A DNA stretch of 43,226 nt. Source: an uncultured Collinsella sp. (GTDB taxonomy: Bacteria; Actinomycetota; Coriobacteriia; Coriobacteriales; Coriobacteriaceae). Below, piece after piece: positions 7,469 through 16,034 of this stretch (position 1 is its first letter; every line of letters begins with the position of its first letter). The DNA is taken from NCBI GenBank assembly GCA_900543515.1, contig UQRW01000014.1:1-43226 (forward strand), in the 5' to 3' direction. Both the position numbers and the translations under genes were made by a program. Under the pieces are notes generated by a model, which saw only the letters and a list, made by a program, of their open reading frames with translations, was not told where the DNA came from and searched no databases.

Positions 7469-9673
7469 ATGGGTCCTCGCCAACGACAGGGACGCAGCCG
7501 TTCAAAGACGCATGCCCTGCCCATAATCCTGCTCTCGTTTTTGGGCTTTTTGCTGATTGCGGGCGTGGCGTTTGGCATCGGCATGGTCGGCAACGTCAAC
7601 CGCTGGCTGTCCGATCTGCCCGACTACACCGACGCCAACGCGTATCTGGTGAGCGAGCCCACCGAGATCGTCGACTGCAACGGCAACAAGATCGCGAGCT
7701 TCTACACGCAAAACCGCAAGTCCATCACCAAGGACGAGGTCTCCCCCTACGTGCTGCAGGGCACCGTTGACGTCGAGGACGAGCGCTTCTACGAGCACGG
7801 CGGTATCGACCTGTGGGGTATCGCGCGTGCTGCGGTGGCAACCCTCGGCGGCGGGCACGAAGGCGCCTCGACTATCACCCAGCAGCTGGTGCGCAACACC
7901 ATCCTGCAGGAGGAGCAGTTCGACTCGACCATCGAGCGTAAGGTGCGCGAGGCCTACATCGCCATCAAGATGGAGGACATGTACTCCAAAGACGAGATCC
8001 TCATGATGTACCTCAACACCATCTATTACGGCCACGGCGCCTACGGCATCGAGGCCGCAGCCGAGACCTACCTGTCCAAGAGCGCCGCCGACCTCACCCT
8101 GAGCGAAGCCGCGCTGCTCATCGGCCTTCCCAACTCGCCTTCGCAGTACGACCCCACGGTCAATCCCGACCTGGCACTGTCTCGCCGCAACAAGGTCCTC
8201 GACAACATGCTGCGCCTGGGCCACATCACCCAGGAGGAGCACGATGCCGCACAGGCCGAGCCCATCACCCTCAACGTGACCGAGATTTCGGGCAGCGGCG
8301 TCGACGTATACTCGCAGCCCTACTTTGTCGCCTATGTTAAGCAGCTGCTGGAGCAGGAGTTCTCGACCGACGTGCTCTTTAAGGGCGGCCTGACCGTCAA
8401 GACCACCATCGACCCCACGATGCAGCAGGTGGCAGAGAATGCCGTCCGCGAGCAGCTCGACACGCTCTCACTCGACGGCCTGGACATGGGCATGGTCGTC
8501 GTCGACCCCAAGACCGGCTACATCAAGTGCATGGTGGGCGGCTATGACTACAACGCCGACGAGAACCACGTAAACCATGCCACGGCCAAGCGTCCCGTCG
8601 GCTCCACCTTTAAGGCCTTTACGCTGGCAACTGCCATCCAAAACGGCATGAACCCCAACGTCACCCTCAACTGCAACTCGCCGCTCAAGGCCAAGGGCAC
8701 CACGACCGAGGTCCAAAACTACGCCAACCATAGCTATGGCAACATCACGCTTAAGCAGGCGACGGCATACTCCTCCAACACCGGCTACATCCAGGTGGCG
8801 GAAGCCGTCGGCAACAGCAAGATCATCTCGCTCGTCAAAAAGCTCGGCATCGATCCCGCCAAGGACAACATCGAGGACGTTCCCGTCATGACGCTCGGCA
8901 CCGGCTCGATCTCGCCGCTCGAGATGGCCGCCGCCTACGCGACGTTTGCCAACGGCGGCTACTATCGCCAGCCGATCGCCATCACCGAGATTGACTCTCG
9001 TACCGGTTCGGTGCTGTACCAGCACACCGACAATCCCTCACAGGTGCTTACCGAGGGCGAGGCCGCCGCGGTCACCGATGTTCTGTCCGGCGTCATGCAG
9101 GGCGGCGGTACGGGTGCTGCCGGCGCCCTGAGCGTCAACCAGCCCTATGCCGGCAAGACGGGCACCACCGACAACACCACCAACCTGTGGTTCTGCGGCT
9201 ATACCCCGCAGCTGGCGTGCGCCCTGTGGACCGGCTATTCCGCGGGCGAGATCCCCATCCAAAAATACGGCACAGACCTGCTGGGCGACAGCACCAACCT
9301 GCCTGTCTTTAAGCGGTTTATGAACACCGTTCTGACCGGTACCGAGCGCGAGGAGTTTGCGACCGGAACGGCGCCCACCTACAAGAACAACAGCGTCTGG
9401 AAGTTCTACGGCACCAACAACACCAAGAAGACGGAGAACGACGACAAGGACGAGAACGAGGACGAAGAGGAAACCACCACGACGACTACCACGACGACCA
9501 CGACCACCGAGACCACGGGCGGCGACACCACCGGCGGCACCGGTACGACCGGTGGCTCGACGGGCGGCTCCACTGGTGGTTCGACCGGCGGCGATGGCGG
9601 CACGCCTACGCCTACGCCTACGCCTACACCCACTCCCGACCCCTCGCCCACGCCTGACGATACGGTTGGCTAG
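7469..9673 (+). CDS. Class A penicillin-binding protein (transglycosylase/transpeptidase)
   Basis: This bifunctional enzyme polymerises and cross-links peptidoglycan on the outer face of the membrane. The start at 7469 has GGAGG before it and gives 734 aa. One membrane helix lies near residues 17-40 after a basic N-terminus. The GT51 domain has EDERFYEHGGID (E103 catalytic) and GASTITQQLVRN (about 132-143). The transpeptidase domain has the S379-T-F-K382 active site, the SSN motif (435-437) and KTGT (563-566). The last ~100 residues are low complexity: an acidic Lys/Glu/Asp stretch, a run of threonines, Gly-Gly-Ser/Thr repeats and Thr-Pro dipeptides, probably a wall-spanning tail. It is transcribed away from the U32 gene and followed by a terminator. 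Confidence 0.94.
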   Translation: MGPRQRQGRSRSKTHALPIILLSFLGFLLIAGVAFGIGMVGNVNRWLSDLPDYTDANAYLVSEPTEIVDCNGNKIASFYTQNRKSITKDEVSPYVLQGTVDVEDERFYEHGGIDLWGIARAAVATLGGGHEGASTITQQLVRNTILQEEQFDSTIERKVREAYIAIKMEDMYSKDEILMMYLNTIYYGHGAYGIEAAAETYLSKSAADLTLSEAALLIGLPNSPSQYDPTVNPDLALSRRNKVLDNMLRLGHITQEEHDAAQAEPITLNVTEISGSGVDVYSQPYFVAYVKQLLEQEFSTDVLFKGGLTVKTTIDPTMQQVAENAVREQLDTLSLDGLDMGMVVVDPKTGYIKCMVGGYDYNADENHVNHATAKRPVGSTFKAFTLATAIQNGMNPNVTLNCNSPLKAKGTTTEVQNYANHSYGNITLKQATAYSSNTGYIQVAEAVGNSKIISLVKKLGIDPAKDNIEDVPVMTLGTGSISPLEMAAAYATFANGGYYRQPIAITEIDSRTGSVLYQHTDNPSQVLTEGEAAAVTDVLSGVMQGGGTGAAGALSVNQPYAGKTGTTDNTTNLWFCGYTPQLACALWTGYSAGEIPIQKYGTDLLGDSTNLPVFKRFMNTVLTGTEREEFATGTAPTYKNNSVWKFYGTNNTKKTENDDKDENEDEEETTTTTTTTTTTTETTGGDTTGGTGTTGGSTGGSTGGSTGGDGGTPTPTPTPTPTPDPSPTPDDTVG
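9470..9650 (+). repeat. In-frame low-complexity repeats in the PBP tail
   Basis: This coding stretch is built from short repeats. First come ACC/ACG/ACT threonine codons, then GGC-GGC-TCG/ACC glycine-rich units, then four exact GCCTAC hexamers at 9604-9627 followed by degenerate Thr-Pro codons. All units are multiples of three, so copy changes would alter tail length without shifting frame. Confidence 0.85.
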
Positions 9674-9696
9674 AAATTCATCCGGCCATTAGCAAC

Positions 9697-9738
9697 AAGG
9701 CCCCCGAGCAGCTTATTAAAGTGCTCGGGGGCCTTTTA
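9697..9738 (+). terminator. Intrinsic terminator of the penicillin-binding protein gene
   Basis: The arms AAGGCCCCCGAGCA (9697-9710) and TGCTCGGGGGCCTT (9722-9735) pair perfectly over 14 bp and are followed by a short T tract. It lies 24 nt after the stop codon. Confidence 0.92.
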
Positions 9739-9783
9739 GTTTAAAGCGACCTGGTGGACGGCCTTTATACCGGCAAACAATAT

Positions 9784-9813
9784 AGGGGGTACCGACCAAC
9801 GTCGATACCCCCT
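9784..9813 (-). terminator. Probable terminator of argR
   Basis: AGGGGGTA (9784-9791) pairs with TACCCCCT (9806-9813) around a 14-nt loop. It lies about 50 nt after the argR stop codon. The T tract on the minus strand is weak (ATATTGTTT), so termination efficiency is uncertain. Confidence 0.6.
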
Positions 9814-9862
9814 TACAAGCCACCATGTCACGCACACAGTGCCGAGCGCACGACCCGCACGC

Positions 9863-10300
9863 CTACTTGCGAGAATTGCTCAGCTTATTGATCAGCGCCT
9901 CGAGACGCTCGCCGTCCTCGGCCGTCTGGGCAATAACCAAAATCGTATCGTTGCCGGCAAGCGAGCCAAGCACATCGGGCAACTCTGCCGCATCAACGGC
10001 GGCGGCGATGCCGGAAGCCGTACCAGGCTGAGCCTTGATCATAACCAGATTATCGGTGCGCAGAACGCCCGTTACGAGCTCGGAAACCATACGCTGCAGG
10101 TGCAGGTCCTCTGCCAGAACATAGATACCCTCGGGGAGCTTACGCAGCCCCATATCGGCAATATCGCGAGAGACAGTCGCCTGCGTGCAATCAAAGCCCA
10201 TAGCGCGGAGCTCATCGACCAGCACGCGCTGCGTGCGGACGTCCTTATTGCGCACAATATCTCTAATGGCATCCTGGCGCCCATTGCGTTTTTTAGCCAT
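9863..10300 (-). CDS. argR: Arginine repressor
   Basis: ArgR/AhrC is a hexameric, arginine-binding DNA-binding protein that represses arginine biosynthesis and can activate arginine catabolism. At 145 aa it has the usual length. The N-terminal winged helix includes TQRVLVDEL and the recognition segment ATVSRDIADMGL. The C-terminal domain has GTASGIAAAVD and LAGNDTILVIA, the arginine-binding and trimer-forming parts. The ATG at 10300 follows a GGAGAGAGGG ribosome-binding region; a longer frame upstream lacks a good site. A perfect 12-bp inverted repeat lies 89-126 nt before the start. No clean ARG box was recognised in the window. Confidence 0.95.
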   Translation of the reverse strand: MAKKRNGRQDAIRDIVRNKDVRTQRVLVDELRAMGFDCTQATVSRDIADMGLRKLPEGIYVLAEDLHLQRMVSELVTGVLRTDNLVMIKAQPGTASGIAAAVDAAELPDVLGSLAGNDTILVIAQTAEDGERLEALINKLSNSRK

Positions 10301-10388
10301 ACAAACCCTCTCTCCAAAAGATGGCGGAGACAATCAATCAGTGACTGAATAGTTTAACGCTATTTGAAGGCTTTTGTGTATAAGAACG

Positions 10389-10426
10389 CATTTCGAAACA
10401 ATTCTATGCAAATTTGTTTCGAAATG
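10389..10426. promoter_or_regulatory. Perfect inverted repeat upstream of argR
   Basis: CATTTCGAAACA (10389-10400) and TGTTTCGAAATG (10415-10426) form a perfect 12-bp inverted repeat with a 14-nt AT-rich spacer. Each arm itself contains the palindrome TTTCGAAA. It lies between the stop of the glycosyltransferase and the start of argR, close to a TATACA -10-like box on the minus strand (near 10377-10382). It may be an operator; the cognate protein is unknown. Confidence 0.6.
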
Positions 10427-10432
10427 AGCCGT

Positions 10433-11473
10433 TTAGGCGGTTTTTGCGCCCGTCCGGTTAAGAAAAGCTGCCAGATGCGTACACATCACGCAGCGCGCGG
10501 GCTTGGCGCTGGCGATCGGCCCAAACAACAAACCGAGTCCCCGATGGTTATCCTTGAGCGCGGCGACCATCTGACGGGTTCGAGGCGCCTCGAGCATATC
10601 ACGCATGCGGGCGGAACGCTCGATTGACGACACTCCATGCGGGCTAAGACACAAATTCTCGATGCAGGCGACCAGTCCGGCAAAGTAGAACTTTTGGCTT
10701 GCCAGCCTGAGCCGACCACCGCTATCTGCTTCCGAGAGTGAGTCCGCAAGCTCGTCGAGTGCTCGGATGTCATCGGATACCTTGGCATACATGGTGGGAT
10801 CAAAGGCATCTGTAAGCTTAGGTGCCGCGGCGTGGAAACAAGCGTCGCCGCAGCCGGAGACGCACTGCGCCCGCGAGAGCGCGCACGCCATAAACCCAAC
10901 TGTGCGAAACACCTTGTCGCACAAAAGGCATGCCTCAAACAGCGGACGGCTATACATCACGCCAGAGGTCTGAGCGACTAGGCCGCCCAAAATCAACTGG
11001 GGCAGCCCAGTCACCATAGAAGACTCGTCTTCTATGGCAATAGAGGCAGCATCCAAGACGCGCGAATGACGCTCGCGATGCGCATCGTAGCGATCGAGCG
11101 ACACCGAGGGGAGCACAATGTCTGCCGCAGTATCGCACGCGATATCGACCATCTTGGAAAGGGCCTGCGGAGCAAACCACTCATCGGCGTTCATAGCGAT
11201 GATTTGAGAGCCACGCGAGGCAGCAAAACCGGCACGAAGACAAGCACCGCGCTTCGCGTCCTCGACGTCAATCAAATCAATATGGATGTCCCTGTCGGCA
11301 GCAACTTGAAGCGAATGGCGCACACCGGGCGCAGCATCGCGGCAGACAACGACAATCTGCAAATCGTAGAGGTCTTGGTTCTGGATACTCTCGAGCGCAC
11401 GCATCGCATAGCTGGGCGAACCTTCTACCACAAGGATCACCGAAAGTCGCGGATGCGAGCCACGTCGAACCAA
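10433..11473 (-). CDS. Family 2 glycosyltransferase-like protein
   Basis: The protein is 346 aa from a TTG start preceded by AGAGG. The N-terminus has the GT-A fold signature of family 2 glycosyltransferases: LSVILVVEG, then RALESIQNQ and LQIVVV. An NADEW segment (residues 95-99) stands where DxD-type metal-binding residues are expected. The C-terminal half (about 130-346) has no recognised domain, is cysteine-containing and has no clear membrane segment. Sugar donor and acceptor are unknown. It is followed by argR and preceded by truA on the same strand, with 160 nt between them holding nothing recognised. The NADE motif is atypical, so activity is not certain. Confidence 0.72.
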   Translation of the reverse strand: MVRRGSHPRLSVILVVEGSPSYAMRALESIQNQDLYDLQIVVVCRDAAPGVRHSLQVAADRDIHIDLIDVEDAKRGACLRAGFAASRGSQIIAMNADEWFAPQALSKMVDIACDTAADIVLPSVSLDRYDAHRERHSRVLDAASIAIEDESSMVTGLPQLILGGLVAQTSGVMYSRPLFEACLLCDKVFRTVGFMACALSRAQCVSGCGDACFHAAAPKLTDAFDPTMYAKVSDDIRALDELADSLSEADSGGRLRLASQKFYFAGLVACIENLCLSPHGVSSIERSARMRDMLEAPRTRQMVAALKDNHRGLGLLFGPIASAKPARCVMCTHLAAFLNRTGAKTA

Positions 11474-11634
11474 GTTATCCGTCCTCTCGACAGCAATGAA
11501 TCAAACCGTGGTTCATGGTACACCCCGGCAATAAAAGCAATGAGACACCGGTTGTATTGCACGCCAAGAACAGATGTTGCACACGCGCAGCCCACAGATG
11601 ACAGGTGCCGACGCACGACGCGTCGAGCCCTCCC

Positions 11635-12459
11635 CTAGTCGAGCACGACAAGCTCGGCGGGATCGTAATCCACGCCCATAAACGTAAGGCCGCAGGCAGG
11701 AGCCGTGGGGCCCGCAGCGGTACGGTCGCAAGCATCGATGACCTCGCGCATCCACTCGGGTTCACGGCGATGCATGCCAATCTCGACAAGCGTGCCAACG
11801 ATCGTACGGACCATCGAATGCAGAAACGCATTGCCCTCGATGGTAAACGTCAGGATGTCCTCGCCAAACGCAACCTCATGGCCAAACTCGGCGCGCATTA
11901 CGCAGCGGTGCGTAGGTTTGCCCACGGCAGAGGCAACCTTGCAAAAGCTTTTAAAGTCCTGCTCGCCCAAAAGCGCAGGGCAGGCGGCCGCCATCGCATC
12001 GACGTCGAGGGGATAGCGATGCCACCACACAGCACCGCGTGACAGCACGGGCCGCGCATCACGATCGGCAATGCGATAGGTGTAAGTGCGAGAGCGCGCG
12101 TCAAAGCGCGCAGAAAAGCCCTTACGAGCCTTGTAGACCTCGTTGATGGCGATATCTTTGGGCAGCAGGGCATCCATGGCCCGCAGCCACCTACGGCGCG
12201 TACACGCGAGCTCAGCGTCCGTTACGGGCACGCTGATGTACTGAGCCACGGCATGAACGCCGGCATCGGTACGCCCCGCGCACGTCAAATCGATCGGGCG
12301 GCGAAGCAGCGTCTCGATAGCTCGACGTAGCTCACCCGCAACCGTCGTCTGTCCCGGCTGCTCGGCAAATCCGCTATACGATGAACCATCATAGGCCACG
12401 CGAAATACGAGCGTGGCGTCAGGCTCGGGGGTCGAATTGAAATCAGACGGCGCAGTCAT
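11635..12459 (-). CDS. truA: tRNA pseudouridine synthase A
   Basis: TruA converts uridines 38-40 of the tRNA anticodon arm to pseudouridine. The protein is 274 aa. The catalytic aspartate is in GRTDAGVH (D65 of residues 62-69), preceded by FRVAYDGSSYSGF, the usual N-terminal strand. The ATG at 12459 has GGGAG 5 nt upstream; two TTG codons just before it are less likely starts. The gene lies directly downstream of rplQ, as in many Gram-positive genomes, but a strong terminator separates them here. Confidence 0.94.
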   Translation of the reverse strand: MTAPSDFNSTPEPDATLVFRVAYDGSSYSGFAEQPGQTTVAGELRRAIETLLRRPIDLTCAGRTDAGVHAVAQYISVPVTDAELACTRRRWLRAMDALLPKDIAINEVYKARKGFSARFDARSRTYTYRIADRDARPVLSRGAVWWHRYPLDVDAMAAACPALLGEQDFKSFCKVASAVGKPTHRCVMRAEFGHEVAFGEDILTFTIEGNAFLHSMVRTIVGTLVEIGMHRREPEWMREVIDACDRTAAGPTAPACGLTFMGVDYDPAELVVLD

Positions 12460-12493
12460 GGGCGCTCCCAACAAACAAGTAACGGTATCGCGA

Positions 12494-12525
12494 CAAAAAA
12501 AGAGGGGTACGCGAACGTACCCCTC
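12494..12525 (-). terminator. Intrinsic terminator of the alpha ribosomal operon
   Basis: GAGGGGTACG (12502-12511) and CGTACCCCTC (12516-12525) pair perfectly over 10 bp with a short loop. On the minus strand a run of seven T follows. It begins 26 nt after the rplQ stop codon and closes the ribosomal protein operon. Confidence 0.93.
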
Positions 12526-12551
12526 GAATATAGCCTATGCAGACGGAATGT

Positions 12552-13019
12552 CTACTCAGCGGTCTCCTCAGCAGAAGCCTCCTCGACGGCCTCGACCTTC
12601 TTGGGAGCAGCGGCCTTCTTGGGGGCCGGAGCAGCCTTCTTGGCCTTAGGCGTGCAAGGCTCGGTGACGAGCTCCATGATAACGATGGGAGCGTTGTCGC
12701 CCTTACGGTTACCGAGCTTCATGATGCGGGTGTAACCGCCGTTGCGGTCCTGCCACATGCCCTGAGCAGCCTTGTCGAAGATCTCGGCAACGAGCTGCTT
12801 ATCGCCGAGCTTGGCGATAGCCAGACGACGAGAGTGCAGGTCGCCCTTCTTGGCCCAAGTGATGATCGGGTCGACGACCGAACGCAGCGCCTTAGCGCGG
12901 GTCTCGGTGGTCTTGATGCGGTCGTTCTCGAAGAGGGCCTTAGCAAGGCTCTTCTTCATGGCCTTGGTGTGGCTCGCATCGGTGCCGAGCTTCAGGCCCT
13001 TCTTAACGTTGTGACGCAT
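12552..13019 (-). CDS. rplQ: 50S ribosomal protein L17
   Basis: L17 binds 23S rRNA around the exit of the peptide tunnel. The N-terminal core from MRHNVKKG to about residue 120 is a standard L17. The protein is 155 aa, longer than the typical 115-130, because of an Ala/Lys/Pro/Glu-rich tail that ends in several acidic residues. Such tails occur in actinobacterial L17 and are probably disordered. It is the last gene of the operon, 30 nt after rpoA. Confidence 0.97.
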   Translation of the reverse strand: MRHNVKKGLKLGTDASHTKAMKKSLAKALFENDRIKTTETRAKALRSVVDPIITWAKKGDLHSRRLAIAKLGDKQLVAEIFDKAAQGMWQDRNGGYTRIMKLGNRKGDNAPIVIMELVTEPCTPKAKKAAPAPKKAAAPKKVEAVEEASAEETAE

Positions 13020-13049
13020 GGTCTAGTTTCTCCTCAAATATGCGAAGCA

Positions 13050-13991
13050 TTAAGCCTTCAGGCTCAGGCCCATGGACTCAAGCTTGTCCTTCACTTCCTC
13101 GATCGACTTAACACCGAAGTTACGGATGTTGAGCAGATCGTTCTCCGAGAACTCAACGAGCTGACGGACCGAGTGAATGCTGGCGCGCTTAAGGCAGTTG
13201 TAGGAACGGACGGAAAGGTCCAGATCCTCGATCTGCTTGTCCAGCTCGGCGTTGTCGTTGGTGACCTCGGGAGCGAAGATCGAAGCCTCCTCCTCGACCT
13301 CGGGGGTCTCGGCAAGGTTCATAAAGGCGGCCATATGCTGGTTGATGATATTGGCAGCCTGGACCACGGCGTCGCGCGGGGCGATGGAGCCGTTGGTCTC
13401 GATCTCGAGGACAAGGCGGTCGTAGTCGGTGTGCTGACCGACACGGCAAGCCTCAACGAGCTTGGCGCAACGGGAAACCGGCGAGTACAGCGAGTCGACG
13501 TTGATCACACCGATGGGATCGTTGTCGCGCTTGTTGGCCTCGCCAGAAACATAGCCGCGGCCATAGCCGATGCGCATGCTCATGGTGAGATGGCCACCCT
13601 CGGTGAGCGTAGCGATGTGCTGCTCGGGGTTGACCAGCTCAAACTCGGACGGAATAAAGAAGTCCGCACCGGTGACCTCGCAGGGGCCGTCAACCGAGAT
13701 GGTGGCGGTCGCCTCGTCGGTCGTGCCGAGAGCCCTGAAGACAAGACCCTTGACATTCAGGACGATGTCGGTGACATCCTCGACCATGTTAGGGATGGTC
13801 ATGAACTCGTGCTGCGCACCATCGATCTGAATAGCCTCGACGGCGGCACCCTCGAGCGAGGACAGAAGAACGCGACGAAGGGAGTTACCCAGCGTATCGC
13901 CGTAACCACGCTCGAGCGGCTCGACGGAGACACGAGCAGACGTCTCGTTGATCTCTTCGACCTGAACCTGAGGCCTAATGAATTCTGACAT
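13050..13991 (-). CDS. rpoA: RNA polymerase alpha subunit
   Basis: This subunit nucleates assembly of RNA polymerase and contacts UP elements and activators. The protein is 313 aa. The N-terminal dimerisation domain includes ERGYGDTLGNSLRRVLLSS. An acidic, glutamate-rich linker near residues 225-240 joins the C-terminal domain, whose two helix-hairpin-helix parts are seen around NDLLNIRNFGVKS. The order rpsD-rpoA-rplQ is the conserved alpha operon. The start has GGAGG upstream. Confidence 0.98.
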   Translation of the reverse strand: MSEFIRPQVQVEEINETSARVSVEPLERGYGDTLGNSLRRVLLSSLEGAAVEAIQIDGAQHEFMTIPNMVEDVTDIVLNVKGLVFRALGTTDEATATISVDGPCEVTGADFFIPSEFELVNPEQHIATLTEGGHLTMSMRIGYGRGYVSGEANKRDNDPIGVINVDSLYSPVSRCAKLVEACRVGQHTDYDRLVLEIETNGSIAPRDAVVQAANIINQHMAAFMNLAETPEVEEEASIFAPEVTNDNAELDKQIEDLDLSVRSYNCLKRASIHSVRQLVEFSENDLLNIRNFGVKSIEEVKDKLESMGLSLKA

Positions 13992-14023
13992 GTATTACCT
14001 CCAGCCTCAGCAGCCCGGATGGA

Positions 14024-14620
14024 CTACTTAGAGTAGAGCTCGACGATGAGCTGCTCGTTGATATCACCGCTGATCTGCTCACGCGTCGGCAGAGCGAGCA
14101 CGTTACCAGACAGCTTCTCGATATCGACCTCGAGCCAGCCAGGGACCTCAAAGCGCTCGGAGGAAATCAGGGCCTCCTTGATGGGAAGGAGGTCACGGAA
14201 CTTCTCGCCGACAGCGACGACGTCGCCGGCCTTGACGCGGTAGGACGGGATGTCCACGCGCTTGCCGTTCACGGTGAAGTGACCGTGACGGACGGACTGA
14301 CGAGCCTCTTTGCGGGTGCGGGCGAAGCCAAGACGGAAGACGACGTTGTCGAGGCGAGACTCAAGGATGATCATGAGGTTCTCACCGGTGACGCCGTTCA
14401 TCTTACGGGCCTTGTTAAAGTAGCCGTGGAACTGCTTCTCCAGAACGCCATAGATGAACTTGACCTTCTGCTTCTCGCGCAGCTGCATGCCGTACTCAGA
14501 TTCCTTGCGACGGCGCTTGGGCTGACGGATAGATTCCTTCTTGCTGCTGTAACCGAGCTCAGCGGGATCGATCCCGAGCTGACGGCAGCGCTTAAGAACA
14601 GGAGTCCTGTCGATTGCCAT
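14024..14620 (-). CDS. rpsD: 30S ribosomal protein S4
   Basis: S4 is a primary 16S rRNA-binding protein and in many bacteria regulates the alpha operon. The protein is 198 aa. The S4 RNA-binding domain is visible at RLDNVVFRLGFARTRKEARQ (about 92-111). The N-terminal zinc-binding cysteine cluster of C+ forms is missing (only C12), so this is the zinc-independent C- form. AAGGAT lies upstream of the ATG. Confidence 0.97.
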   Translation of the reverse strand: MAIDRTPVLKRCRQLGIDPAELGYSSKKESIRQPKRRRKESEYGMQLREKQKVKFIYGVLEKQFHGYFNKARKMNGVTGENLMIILESRLDNVVFRLGFARTRKEARQSVRHGHFTVNGKRVDIPSYRVKAGDVVAVGEKFRDLLPIKEALISSERFEVPGWLEVDIEKLSGNVLALPTREQISGDINEQLIVELYSK

Positions 14621-14639
14621 ATTGATACGATCCTTTCAG

Positions 14640-15044
14640 TTACACGCGGCGACGCTTCTTGGGGCGGCAGCCGTTGTGCGGAATGGGGGTCTTGTCCTGG
14701 ATGCTCGAGACCTCGAGGCCAGCAGCCTGGAGGGAGCGGATGGCGGTCTCACGACCGGAGCCGGGGCCCTTGACGAAGACGGAAACCTTCTTCATACCGT
14801 GCTCCATGGCCTGCTTGGCAGCAGCCTCGGCAGCCATCTGGGCAGCGAACGGCGTGGACTTACGGGAGCCCTTGAAGCCCACCTGGCCAGCCGACTTCCA
14901 GGAAATGACGTTGCCCTGGGGATCGGTGATCGAAACGATCGTGTTGTTGAACGTAGAACGAATGTGAGCCTGGCCCACGGAAATGTTCTTACGGTCCGCG
15001 CGCTTCAGACGGGCAGCGCGAACGTTCTTCTTAGCAGTAGCCAT
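14640..15044 (-). CDS. rpsK: 30S ribosomal protein S11
   Basis: S11 is part of the 30S platform and interacts with S7 and S18 near the mRNA exit. The 134-aa sequence has the conserved FNNTIVSITDPQGNVISW and ends in the basic PHNGCRPKKRRRV typical of the family. It lies between rpsM and rpsD with gaps of 14 and 19 nt. Confidence 0.98.
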   Translation of the reverse strand: MATAKKNVRAARLKRADRKNISVGQAHIRSTFNNTIVSITDPQGNVISWKSAGQVGFKGSRKSTPFAAQMAAEAAAKQAMEHGMKKVSVFVKGPGSGRETAIRSLQAAGLEVSSIQDKTPIPHNGCRPKKRRRV

Positions 15045-15058
15045 CTATCTAGCGCTCC

Positions 15059-15433
15059 TTATTTCTTCTTCTTAGCACCGATCTGACGCTTCGGGCCCTT
15101 GCGGGTACGAGCGTTAGTGTGGGTGCGCTGGCCGCGGACCGGGAGGCCCTTGCGGTGACGAAGGCCGCGGTTGCAGCCGATGTCCATAAGGCGCTTGACG
15201 TTCTGGTTGCGCTCACGGCGGAGGTCGCCCTCAACCATGATCTGGTTCTTATCGATATAATCGCGGATGGCGTTAACCTCATCCTCGGTGAGGTCCTTAA
15301 CGCGCGTATCCACGTTAACGTTGCACTCGACGCAAATCTTCGTCGCAGTGGTGCGGCCGATGCCGTAAATGTAGGTCAGACCGATCTCAACGCGCTTCTC
15401 ACGCGGGAGGTCGACACCATTAATACGGGCCAA
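15059..15433 (-). CDS. rpsM: 30S ribosomal protein S13
   Basis: S13 sits in the 30S head and contacts the 50S subunit and P-site tRNA. The 124-aa protein begins MARINGVDLPREKRVEIGL, has the YIYGIGRTTA helix-turn motif and the C-terminal GLPVRGQRTHTNARTRKG segment, and ends in lysines. It follows rpmJ by 14 nt. Confidence 0.98.
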   Translation of the reverse strand: MARINGVDLPREKRVEIGLTYIYGIGRTTATKICVECNVNVDTRVKDLTEDEVNAIRDYIDKNQIMVEGDLRRERNQNVKRLMDIGCNRGLRHRKGLPVRGQRTHTNARTRKGPKRQIGAKKKK

Positions 15434-15447
15434 CGTAGTCTCCTCTC

Positions 15448-15561
15448 TTAACCCTGACGCTGCTTATGACGGGGGTTCTCGCAAATGACGAGGACCTTGC
15501 CATGGCGCCTAATGATTTTGCACTTATCGCACATCTTCTTGACCGAAGGACGTACCTTCAT
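15448..15561 (-). CDS. rpmJ: 50S ribosomal protein L36
   Basis: L36 is the smallest large-subunit protein. The 37-aa product starts MKVRPSVKKMCDKCK and has the full zinc ribbon: C11, C14, C27 and H32. AAAGGAAG lies upstream of the ATG at 15561. This is the zinc-containing form. It lies in its usual place between infA and rpsM, though a 150-nt gap separates it from infA. Confidence 0.97.
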   Translation of the reverse strand: MKVRPSVKKMCDKCKIIRRHGKVLVICENPRHKQRQG

Positions 15562-15711
15562 CGTTCTTCCTTTCGGTAGCGCTCAAACTACTTCCCTACT
15601 ATCTACTCGCCCAGCCGCAGGCGTTTAAAACTATGGCTGGTCTTCACACACAATCCGACCGTAGGTTGAGCTAAGCCTGCAGTCGGAAAAGGAGTGCGTG
15701 TATGCGTGCCG

Positions 15712-15930
15712 CTATTTATAGCGATAGGTGATGCGGCCGCGGGTCAGGTCGTACGGGGAAAGCTCCACGACAACCCTGTCACCGGGGAGAATACGGATGT
15801 AATTCATTCGGATCTTGCCAGAAATGTTGCACAGAACCGAATGACCGTTCTCGAGCTCGACCTTAAACATGGCATTGGGCAGCGGTTCCTTTACCGTACC
15901 CTCGAGCTCAATTGCGTCTTCCTTCTTCAC
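15712..15930 (-). CDS. infA: Translation initiation factor IF-1
   Basis: IF-1 occupies the A site during initiation. From the GTG at 15930 the protein is 72 aa, exactly the family length, beginning MKKEDAIELEGTV; a TTG two codons upstream would add two residues. The OB-fold signature LPNAMFKVELENGH and the ending LTRGRITYRYK are standard. A candidate promoter (-35 TTACGA, -10 TAGAAT, 17-bp spacing) lies at 15970-15998 between map and infA, so infA and the alpha operon may have their own transcription start. Confidence 0.96.
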   Translation of the reverse strand: MKKEDAIELEGTVKEPLPNAMFKVELENGHSVLCNISGKIRMNYIRILPGDRVVVELSPYDLTRGRITYRYK

Positions 15931-15969
15931 AAGCAATCATCTTTCTCTAGAAAACGACAGCGATTGAGT

Positions 15970-15998
15970 ATTCTACAACACGTATGCACGCATCGTAA
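15970..15998 (-). promoter_or_regulatory. Candidate promoter for infA and downstream genes
   Basis: On the minus strand TTACGA (15998-15993) is followed after 17 nt by TAGAAT (15975-15970), about 40 nt before the infA start. The -10 matches five of six consensus positions and the -35 three of six. The map-infA gap of 104 nt is larger than most gaps in this operon. Confidence 0.45.
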
Positions 15999-16034
15999 TA
16001 ACTTCGTAATGGCTCCACAACTAAGTGGAACTTG

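Noticed and set aside
9604..9627. Phase-variable on/off repeat in the PBP gene
   Set aside because: The repeat unit is 6 nt, so changes keep the reading frame; it can vary length but not switch the gene off.
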